Source of the DNA: JBLZUR01 sp048565625
Lineage (GTDB): Bacteria; Pseudomonadota; Alphaproteobacteria; Sphingomonadales; Sphingomonadaceae
Direction of reading: 5' to 3'
Length of the DNA: 64,000 bases
NCBI RefSeq assembly: GCF_048565625.1
Contig: NZ_JBLZUR010000002.1
Span: 2,604,001 to 2,668,000, forward strand
Shown here: one piece after another, positions 16,953 through 23,463 of the stretch
Layout of the letters: each line of letters begins with the position of its first letter
Position numbering within the stretch: position 1 is the first letter of the stretch
Program-made: the position numbers and the translations under genes
Notes under the pieces: generated by a model
Database searches by the model: none
What the model was told of the DNA's origin: nothing
The model's input: the letters and a program-made list of their open reading frames with translations, nothing else

Positions 16953-17521
16953 CGCAGCCCGACGAGGTAGAGCAACGCGAAGATGTAGACCCAGAGAACG
17001 TCGACGAAGTGCCAGAACAATCCGACATTCTCCATGGTCCCGATCGCTGGAGCCGTTTCCCGACGCCGCAGCCGCAGAGACATGCTAGCGATGAATGCCA
17101 GGCCGAAAAGAACGTGAAGAAGGTGGATACCCGTCATCACGAAGTAGAACGACATGAAGGAGTTTCCGGCGATATCCACGCCGCTCACGATCTTGTGGTA
17201 GTACTCCGCGACCTTGATGCCGCAAAACGCGCCGCCGAGGAGCAGGACGATGCCAAGCCGCCTGCGCGCCGCGACAAGCCGCTCCGCCCGCCACGCCTGT
17301 ATGGCGGTGAACATTATCCAGGAACTCGTGAGGAGAATGACGGTGTTGGCAAGTCCCAGCCAGCCGTCGAGAAGACGCTGCGAAGAGGCATAGAGCAGCG
17401 GAAGCCTCAGCCTTTCCGACATGAACGTCAGGAAGATAAGCAGGAAGACGAGCATGTCGATGAAGAGGAAGGTCCAAATGCCCTCACTTCCGGGCAAGCG
17501 CCGATCATGTCGAATGGCCAC
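16949..17521 (-). CDS. cytochrome c oxidase subunit III / NorE-like membrane protein
   Basis: A 190-residue haem-copper oxidase subunit III-family protein with five hydrophobic segments. Typical features are the N-terminal GSEGIWTFLFIDMLVF, the helix ending GIKVAEYYHKI, then TGIHLLHVLFGL, and a C-terminal WHFVDVLWVYIFALLYL. Length fits NorE rather than a full subunit III. Start is GTG at 17521 with AGGGGA just upstream. No subunit I or II gene is present in the window, so the function is unclear; membership of the degradation island suggests a link to respiration during growth on its substrate. Confidence 0.82.
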   Translation of the reverse strand: MAIRHDRRLPGSEGIWTFLFIDMLVFLLIFLTFMSERLRLPLLYASSQRLLDGWLGLANTVILLTSSWIMFTAIQAWRAERLVAARRRLGIVLLLGGAFCGIKVAEYYHKIVSGVDIAGNSFMSFYFVMTGIHLLHVLFGLAFIASMSLRLRRRETAPAIGTMENVGLFWHFVDVLWVYIFALLYLVGLR

Positions 17522-17569
17522 GAGTTCCCCTGAGCAGAATGAAGCGAAGATCTTTGGCTGAAGCGAGAA

Positions 17570-17598
17570 GCGCCGGCCGCGTGTTTTGCGGCCAGCGC
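17570..17598 (-). terminator. intergenic hairpin within the membrane-protein operon
   Basis: An 11-bp stem with one mismatch and a seven-base loop rich in T lies between the seven-helix protein and the subunit III-like gene. It has no strong T tract after it and may moderate rather than stop transcription. Confidence 0.35.
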
Positions 17599-17617
17599 TC
17601 TCGTACGATTACAACGG

Positions 17618-18358
17618 TCAGGCGTGAGCCGTGCGCCCCGCCCCTTCGGCCAGCGCCCGCCTGTCCCCCGATAGCGCCCTCAGCATGAAGAAGCTGAACG
17701 GGGTGAAGAAGGCGAACAGCCAGATACCGAAGACGATGAAGAAGTTCCAAAGGCCGTTCACGGCGAAGGGACCGTCCGCCGCGAACGGCACCAGAACCAA
17801 AGGCAGGAAGCTTGCGCCGACCGCCAGTGCCGACCAGCCGGTCCAGGCAGGAAAGATCGTCTGATTGCGCGAGAGCACGACATAGAGACCGAGGCCGGTA
17901 AGCTGAATTGTCGTGATCATGAAGGTGCAGTCGTAGATCAGCCACGTCCCGAGATGGAGAAGGTGGATGAAGCCGGGATCGATCTTGCCCGCCATAAGAC
18001 TGCATGCGGCCCATAGGGCGGGGCAGAAGGCGAGCAGCCAGCCGGTAAGCAGGCCGCCCGTGAGTTCCAGCAGTCCCAGGACGCTCAGCGAGCCGTCTTG
18101 GCTCCGCAGCATCGACGCGAGGAGGCAGGACCAGGGCATATACAGCAGACCGGCAACGCAGCACCCGATCATGCCAATCGCCACTTCCGGAAAGCGGGTG
18201 TAATAAGAGGCGACGAAATCCGCGCTCGTCAGCCCGAGCATCTTGGGCGGCGGGATGTTGTGGCCGAGCAGGCCGAAACAGATGATGTAGCCGATCACGA
18301 ACGCGGGCCCGCAGTATGCGATGCCCCGCTTCACCGCCAACTCAGTCTCAGGACTCAT
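17618..18358 (-). CDS. membrane protein of unknown function, about six to seven helices
   Basis: I do not recognise the family. The 246-residue protein has hydrophobic segments near residues 15-30, 55-75, 90-118, 130-160, 172-192 and 200-225. Notable motifs are FGLLGHNIPPPKMLG in the first loop, HLGTWLIYDCTF with a His that could bind a metal or cofactor, and a conserved-looking FTPFSFFMLRAL near the C terminus. It heads the operon with the oxidase subunit III/IV-like pair and TetR3, about 96 bp before the next gene. A palindromic operator lies 28 bp upstream. It may be a transporter-like or oxidase-associated protein. Confidence 0.7.
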   Translation of the reverse strand: MSPETELAVKRGIAYCGPAFVIGYIICFGLLGHNIPPPKMLGLTSADFVASYYTRFPEVAIGMIGCCVAGLLYMPWSCLLASMLRSQDGSLSVLGLLELTGGLLTGWLLAFCPALWAACSLMAGKIDPGFIHLLHLGTWLIYDCTFMITTIQLTGLGLYVVLSRNQTIFPAWTGWSALAVGASFLPLVLVPFAADGPFAVNGLWNFFIVFGIWLFAFFTPFSFFMLRALSGDRRALAEGAGRTAHA

Positions 18359-18385
18359 CGTTCCTCTCCTTTATCAATCATATCT

Positions 18386-18402
18386 GTATAACGTTGTTAT
18401 AC
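18386..18402. promoter_or_regulatory. 17-bp perfect palindrome, likely TetR3 operator
   Basis: GTATAAC-GTT-GTTATAC is a perfect inverted repeat just upstream of the membrane-protein operon that ends with TetR3. A related palindrome is found before the TonB receptor gene at 20879-20893. Confidence 0.62.
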
Positions 18403-18489
18403 TTTATACGCCAGCTTGGGAACCGCTTTTCGGCACCGCAGGCGTGGATCTGGCAAGACCGTCGCTCCGACGTCTCGCCAGTCGTGCGG

Positions 18490-20829
18490 TCAGAACTTGA
18501 CCGACACTTCCACCCCATACATCCGCGGCGTACCCGGCAGGCGTCCGTTGGAACCGGTCACAGCCCCGAGCGGGAAGCCGCCAACCCAGTACTTTTCCTT
18601 GAACAGGTTGTTGACGAAGAAGGCTGCGCTGGCCGGGCTACCCAGCATGTCGTTCCATTCCAGGCGGCTATTCACGATGTGGTAGCCGGGGATCCTTGCA
18701 CCCGGCACCAACGTGTCGCCCAGATTGGCGTAGAAGAATTTGCTCTGCGCGTAGAAGTCGCCGCGCAAAGCCACCTCGCCGCCTCCACCCTCAAGCCGGT
18801 GGTGCAGCTTCCCGAACGCAGACCCGCTATACTTCGGCGCGTCGCCATACGGCCCGAAGACGAATTGTGATCCGGCGACGGTCGCACGGGGGTCGCGATA
18901 TTCCGCGTCCGTATAGGTGAACGCGCCGCCCGCCTGCAGCCAGGGGGTGAGATCGAAGCTGCCGTCGATCTCGACGCCGCGCACCCGCGCCTTGTTCACA
19001 TTGCCGGCGAGAGCGGAGATGTTGAGATAGGGCGCGCGCTGCACATCCTTGATGATCTGGTTGTAGAGCGCGATGTTCAGGCGTGCCCGCATCGATCCGA
19101 TGAGGCCGGCGAACTTGGCGCCAACCTCGAAATCGTACGTCGTCTCGGGCTTGAAGGTCGACGCGTCGGGCAGGCTCGCCCCCGAGGTGCCGTTAAAGCC
19201 GCCGGTGCGCCAGCTTCCGCGCTGGTTGAAGTACAGCAGAAGGTCGTCCGTGACCTTGTAATCGACGCCGGCGAGCCAGCTGGGATTGTCATCCTTTCGC
19301 TTACGCTTGCCAAGGTTGGCGATGGCCAGCACACTATCATCGCCTTGGCGGATCGACACGTCTTCCCATGTGTAACGCAGGCCACCCGTCACATTGAGGC
19401 GGCTCGTCAACGCGTAGCTGAGTTGCGCGTAGCCCGCCTTCGACTTGTCGGTTACGGTGAAGTCATAAGGCCCCATGAATGGCGCGCCCAAGTCTCCAGT
19501 GACGCGAAGCGGCACACGGTTGTAAGATTCCTCCTTGGACATGAAGAATCCGACGATGTATTTCAGGGAACCCGCTTCACCGGACACCTGGATCTCGTTC
19601 GACCACTGCTTCGTGCCGAAGGTGTACCCTTGGTCCCTTTCAGCGACACCGCCACCGATGCGAAGGAAATCGTAAGGACTGCCGTCGATATCGGAACTCT
19701 CGAAGCTCCGCACATTGTTGTATCCGAAGATGTTCTTCACCGTGGCGTCGCCAAGGTCATAGCTCGTCGTGTTGGTGACGGTCTTCTGCCGCCCGCGACG
19801 ACGCTGGTCCGAATTCACGAAGACGTCGTAGAAGCCGTATTGCCCCTGCTTGTTCAGGTAATCCGCGATCCCGTTGAACAGTGCATTCACGCGCGAATCG
19901 GTCACCTGCACGCCGGGCTGGTAGACGTCGCGCATGTTGGTGACGAGCGGTTTGGTTGTCCCGCTGACCGGGTCGAAATAGGTAGCCGGCGCGCCGTTCG
20001 CGCCATTCGCGTTCTGGATCTTGACCGCGCCGGTCCTCCCCCGAAAGCGGCCATACTGCCCCACTGTGACGTTCTCGAAGCCCGATCCCTCCGGGGCGAT
20101 CAACAGGCTCAGGCGTCCGACGCGCGAGTCGACCGAGTTCGGGCGGTTGCCCAGCAACAGGTTGCGCTGAAAGCCGTCCCGCTTCTGGAAGCGGCCCGCA
20201 GCGCGCACCGCGACGCTGCTGCCGATGGGCAGGTTGACCGCCCCTTCCAGTTCGCGATCATCGTAATTCCCGAGCGCACCTTTCAGGTATCCCTCGAATT
20301 CCAAGGTCGGGCGCTGGGTTGCATAAAGAACCGCGCCCCCCGTCGCATTCCTGCCGAACAACGTACCCTGGGGCCCCTTTAACACCTGGATGCTGGCAAG
20401 ATCGAAGAAGGCGGTGGCAGCCGCTCCGCCGATCTGCACCTCGTTGAAGTAGGACGTGACGGCGGGGGACGCGTAGGAAAAGGCGTCGATCGATTGACCG
20501 CGGATGGCGTAATTCAACTGATCCGAAGAGCCGGTCTGCCGAACGGTCAGCCCGGGGGTTGCCGCCTGCAGATCCACCTGTGACACGATCCGCCGCTCGG
20601 CCAAGGCCTCTCCACCGAAGGCCGTGACCGCGACAGGGACGTCCTGCAGCCGTTCTGACTGACGGCGGGCCGTTACGACGATGTCCACCACCGAATCGAG
20701 GCTTGCGGTCTGGCCCGGCTCTACTGGCGCGGAAGGCGAGGTCTGCGCGCTGACGTTAGGCGAAAACAACGGAACGACGGTAGCAACGCCTGCCAAAAGA
20801 ACGGCTGATCGCACGAAAGCGCTCCGCAT
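18490..20829 (-). CDS. TonB-dependent outer-membrane receptor, full length
   Basis: A 779-residue receptor with signal peptide (cleavage near SAQ-TS), TonB-box-like VDIVVTARRQS, plug motif VLKGPQGTLFGRNATGG and barrel ending in the canonical C-terminal Phe (VEVSVKF). An ATG at 20829 is nine bases after GGAGG; a GTG two codons earlier is an alternative. It resembles the receptor at the left edge, so the island carries two related uptake proteins. Upstream lie a GCCTAA-type site (20860), a TGTAAC-type palindrome (20879) and a perfect GCCTAA-N6-TTAGGC (21007). It may answer to both the pathway regulator and TetR3. Confidence 0.93.
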   Translation of the reverse strand: MRSAFVRSAVLLAGVATVVPLFSPNVSAQTSPSAPVEPGQTASLDSVVDIVVTARRQSERLQDVPVAVTAFGGEALAERRIVSQVDLQAATPGLTVRQTGSSDQLNYAIRGQSIDAFSYASPAVTSYFNEVQIGGAAATAFFDLASIQVLKGPQGTLFGRNATGGAVLYATQRPTLEFEGYLKGALGNYDDRELEGAVNLPIGSSVAVRAAGRFQKRDGFQRNLLLGNRPNSVDSRVGRLSLLIAPEGSGFENVTVGQYGRFRGRTGAVKIQNANGANGAPATYFDPVSGTTKPLVTNMRDVYQPGVQVTDSRVNALFNGIADYLNKQGQYGFYDVFVNSDQRRRGRQKTVTNTTSYDLGDATVKNIFGYNNVRSFESSDIDGSPYDFLRIGGGVAERDQGYTFGTKQWSNEIQVSGEAGSLKYIVGFFMSKEESYNRVPLRVTGDLGAPFMGPYDFTVTDKSKAGYAQLSYALTSRLNVTGGLRYTWEDVSIRQGDDSVLAIANLGKRKRKDDNPSWLAGVDYKVTDDLLLYFNQRGSWRTGGFNGTSGASLPDASTFKPETTYDFEVGAKFAGLIGSMRARLNIALYNQIIKDVQRAPYLNISALAGNVNKARVRGVEIDGSFDLTPWLQAGGAFTYTDAEYRDPRATVAGSQFVFGPYGDAPKYSGSAFGKLHHRLEGGGGEVALRGDFYAQSKFFYANLGDTLVPGARIPGYHIVNSRLEWNDMLGSPASAAFFVNNLFKEKYWVGGFPLGAVTGSNGRLPGTPRMYGVEVSVKF

Positions 20830-20859
20830 CTTCACAATCCTCCCCAGTTCAGTCTTTCT

Positions 20860-20877
20860 GCTGAACGTCGATTAGGC
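20860..20877. promoter_or_regulatory. operator-like palindrome (site 7), upstream of second receptor
   Basis: GCTGAA CGTCGA TTAGGC: perfect right half, 4 of 6 in the left half. It is 31 bp from the receptor start codon and directly adjoins the TGTAAC palindrome. Confidence 0.45.
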
Positions 20878-20878
20878 T

Positions 20879-20893
20879 TGTAACGTCGTTACA
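20879..20893. promoter_or_regulatory. 15-bp perfect palindrome TGTAAC-GTC-GTTACA
   Basis: Same architecture as the palindrome at 18386-18402 (AAC-GT-pyrimidine-GTT core). It suggests that TetR3 or a related repressor also acts on the receptor promoter. Confidence 0.55.
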
Positions 20894-21006
20894 TTGGAGA
20901 TCAAGAGGAATCCGCACCTCTCATTGTGCCCCCCCCCTCCGGGACGCACCGGACCAGCACGGCTGGCAGCAGTGGAGCCTCTGCCCGTCAGATCACCGGC
21001 GAAGTC

Positions 21007-21024
21007 GCCTAATCCGTCTTAGGC
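21007..21024. promoter_or_regulatory. perfect operator palindrome (site 8)
   Basis: GCCTAA TCCGTC TTAGGC, a perfect 6-6-6 palindrome between the end of the minus-strand crotonase gene (21099) and the receptor gene. It belongs by position to the receptor promoter region. Confidence 0.6.
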
Positions 21025-21098
21025 AGTGTCGCGACAGAGAAACGCGATACGCCTCCGCTTTAACGTCCGCTTCGACCGCTCAACGATGATTGCGACGG

Positions 21099-21869
21099 TC
21101 AGCGACCCGTCCAGACGGGCTTGCGGCGCTCGCTCGCGGCAAGCTCCCCTTCCCGCTTGTCGTCGCTCTCCGCGTACCGCTCGATCTCATCGAAGCGCGT
21201 CGTCAGCGCGACGTCCAGCGGATGACCAAGCCGACCGAGCGCCGCCGCCTTCGCCGCCTGGTTAGCAAGCGGTGAGGCGGCGATGACCTTGTCGGCCCAC
21301 CTCTCTGCCGCTGCGGCGAGATTGACGTAGGGAACAACCTCGTTGACGAGGCCGAACTGCGCCGCCGCGTCGGCCTTGATGCGATCGCCGGTCAGGATCA
21401 TCCCCATCGCTATATGGTGCGGCAGCTGGCGAACCGCGCGGTGCACGACGCCGCATGCGCCGATGATGCCGACCTTGGTCTCCGGAAGGCCGAACTGGGC
21501 ATTGTCCGCCGCAACGATGATGTCGGCGCACATCGCCAGTTCGAAGCCGCCACCGACGCAGAACCCCTGAACGGCAGCAATCAACGGCTTCTGAAGCCTC
21601 ACCAGGGGACCGCCGATCCCGGTCAATCCGCCTGCAAAGGCGATGGGCGATCGAGGCTGGACGCCGCCGGAAACATCCGCACCGATGCAAAACGCCCTTT
21701 CACCTTCCGCACAGAGGATCGCGCACCAAACGTCGGGATCGTCGTTGATCGCGTTCCAAGCATCGAGCAACAGGCCATCCATCTCTTGAGTGATCGCGTT
21801 CATCGCCGTCGCGCGAGTGAGAGTGACGCGCGCGACCCGACCCTCCTTTACGAAACTTATGTCTGCCAT
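21099..21869 (-). CDS. enoyl-CoA hydratase/isomerase
   Basis: A 256-residue canonical crotonase expected to hydrate an enoyl-CoA in a beta-oxidation-like sequence. Oxyanion-hole segments AFCIGADVSG and GFCVGGGFELAMCAD are present, as are both catalytic glutamates (GGGFELAM and FGLPETKVG), unlike the crotonase at 11471-12322. It is the last island gene on this side. No good GCCTAA palindrome is seen before it, only a weak TTAGAC half-site near 21969. Confidence 0.9.
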   Translation of the reverse strand: MADISFVKEGRVARVTLTRATAMNAITQEMDGLLLDAWNAINDDPDVWCAILCAEGERAFCIGADVSGGVQPRSPIAFAGGLTGIGGPLVRLQKPLIAAVQGFCVGGGFELAMCADIIVAADNAQFGLPETKVGIIGACGVVHRAVRQLPHHIAMGMILTGDRIKADAAAQFGLVNEVVPYVNLAAAAERWADKVIAASPLANQAAKAAALGRLGHPLDVALTTRFDEIERYAESDDKREGELAASERRKPVWTGR

Positions 21870-22293
21870 TGCGACTCCAGATCGTGGTCAGGCTTCTGAA
21901 GCAGACCCGCCTTGTTGAACCAATGGCTTCATAGCCGTCAGATGAAGAGGGAGCCACCTCCGCATTCGTTAGACCCTTGAGCTGTATCCCCTCTGCACCT
22001 CAATCTGGTGGCGCTCGAGGGCCGGCTTCAGGCTAATGCAGGGCACAAAAGTGCGCTACTCGGACACCGCACACACGTTCCACCAAGCATCGCTCTCGAC
22101 CTTTCGTTCGCCTCCCGCACGCGCGCTCAAGCGACAGCGTCGAATTAGACAATCTCCGGCATAGAGGTGAACGCCCGATAGCGCACGTTTGAAGCTTTCC
22201 GAGCAAGCCTGGTTCTTGACGGAAAGGGTAGCCCCCAAAGCGCCTTGGATCCGAGCCGCTAGGCGGCTTCCTCCACAAACAATGGAGGTAAGT
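21870..22293. other. intergenic region at the island/mobile-region boundary
   Basis: 424 bp without a supported gene. An 89-codon minus-strand frame overlaps it but has no ribosome site or recognisable product. It contains the upstream region of the crotonase and of the RepB-like gene, and is the likely junction between the catabolic island and the plasmid-like genes. Confidence 0.5.
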
Positions 22294-23265
22294 GTGGAAC
22301 ACTCTGACGACTACAATCGCACCACCTTAAGGATCACGGAGGCAGTCTTCGAACCCGGTTCCCGGGACACAGCCTTGCAGCAAGCAGATCGAGTAGCGGC
22401 AGCTAGCAAGTTGGTGGCAACCAAGTCGAGGTTGACGGAGGTGCCACCCGAACGAGTGATCATCTGGCCGCACGCCGCGCAGCAGCCCGAGAACCTGGCG
22501 CCAGAGGATTGCGAGAAGGGAGCCGATCTGATCGAACAGAGCGGCACACAGCACCCTCCAGCGATCGGGCGAGCGGTTGACGATAGCTTCATCGAGATCG
22601 TTGGCAACGCTTACGTCGTTTCCTTTGTGGCTGCCTATAATCAGCGCCACCCGGAAAACCGCATCAACATTCCCGTCCAAATGCGCACCTTGAACGACGA
22701 TGACGCGTTCCGCCTGGTCGCGGCCGAACTTCGCGAGGGTCCTGTCGTGAGCCCGTGGGAAAAGGGCCGCTTCTACCTCGCCGCAATTAGTCGCTATGGT
22801 AGCGAAGCTGAAGCTGCCCGGGTTCTCGGCGTGCATAAAAGCACGATCTCGCGACGGCTGGATGTAGCCCGGGCCGTTCATGTGTTCGGCAGCAAGATCG
22901 TCTGTCATCGTGATGTTGCCCAGCGCGACGCGTCGTGGCTCATGGAGGTTTTGGGGCGAGCGCCAAACTTTTCGGAGGCCCCGAACCTTGATGCGGCTCA
23001 GGCCGTTGTCATCGCTTATGCCGAGGCCGAGCCGATGCCTGCCAAGCAGCTCTTCAATGTTCTGCGAGCCGCGTTGAAGGTCGAGGCACCGAAGCCTTGG
23101 ATCACCAACCTTGCGTTGGGCAATCACAAGCTTGGCACGATCAGCCGCAAGAAGAACGGCCCGATCCACATCAATATCGATGCTGCCGGCGACATCGAAC
23201 TCGACGCGCTTGTCGAAGTCCTTCGTGACGCGCTTGCGCGAGTGCGGGCGCCCAACACCCTCTAA
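22294..23265 (+). CDS. RepB/ParB-like partition protein
   Basis: A 323-residue ParB/RepB-type DNA-binding protein. The N-terminal half follows the ParB layout (a PPERVIIWPHAAQQPENL arm, then the region FIEIVGNAYVVSFVAAYN). A central helix-turn-helix, SEAEAARVLGVHKSTISRR, sits where ParB proteins contact their palindromic site. The GTG at 22294 has GGAGG five bases upstream and is preferred; an ATG four codons earlier and a TTG at 22189 are alternatives. No ParA/RepA partner is present, so it is an orphan. A terminator-like perfect palindrome follows 11 bp after the stop and contains a 16-bp core resembling the repABC parS consensus. Confidence 0.75.
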   Translation: MEHSDDYNRTTLRITEAVFEPGSRDTALQQADRVAAASKLVATKSRLTEVPPERVIIWPHAAQQPENLAPEDCEKGADLIEQSGTQHPPAIGRAVDDSFIEIVGNAYVVSFVAAYNQRHPENRINIPVQMRTLNDDDAFRLVAAELREGPVVSPWEKGRFYLAAISRYGSEAEAARVLGVHKSTISRRLDVARAVHVFGSKIVCHRDVAQRDASWLMEVLGRAPNFSEAPNLDAAQAVVIAYAEAEPMPAKQLFNVLRAALKVEAPKPWITNLALGNHKLGTISRKKNGPIHINIDAAGDIELDALVEVLRDALARVRAPNTL

Positions 23266-23276
23266 GATAGAGATCG

Positions 23277-23309
23277 AGGCGGTTGCGCATGCGCAACCGC
23301 CTTCTTTTT
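23277..23309. terminator. 26-bp perfect palindrome plus T tract: terminator and candidate parS
   Basis: A perfect palindrome at 23277-23302 is followed by a run of T, so it can act as a Rho-independent terminator for the RepB-like gene. Its core GTTGCGCATGCGCAAC (23282-23297) recurs inside the relaxase gene. It differs from the repABC parS consensus GTT-N4-GC-N4-AAC only in the central two bases. It may serve both as terminator and partition site. Confidence 0.6.
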
Positions 23310-23378
23310 TATCTCAACAACCAGATACATCCGATCGATCTCGCCCGAGATCTGTGTTCGTCATGTGAGAAGGCGTAG

Positions 23379-23452
23379 AAGTTATGGGGCGCGCGATAAT
23401 GTGTTCCGGATTTCGGTGCCCTCTGATCCGCAACCCGATAGCCCCATAACTT
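23379..23452. other. inverted repeat upstream of the relaxase gene, candidate oriT
   Basis: AAGTTATGGGGC at 23379-23390 is repeated perfectly inverted as GCCCCATAACTT at 23441-23452, 50 bp apart. It ends 11 bp before the relaxase start. Transfer origins commonly lie there with such arms. I do not see a recognised nic consensus. Confidence 0.4.
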
Positions 23453-23463
23453 GGTGGGATACT

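Noticed and set aside
21957..21974. Weak TTAGAC half-site upstream of the second crotonase as a ninth operator
   Set aside because: The left half (CCTCCG) does not match, so it was not counted.
22033..22302. 89-codon minus-strand frame upstream of the RepB-like gene
   Set aside because: No start signal, odd composition, and it overlaps the RepB ribosome site.
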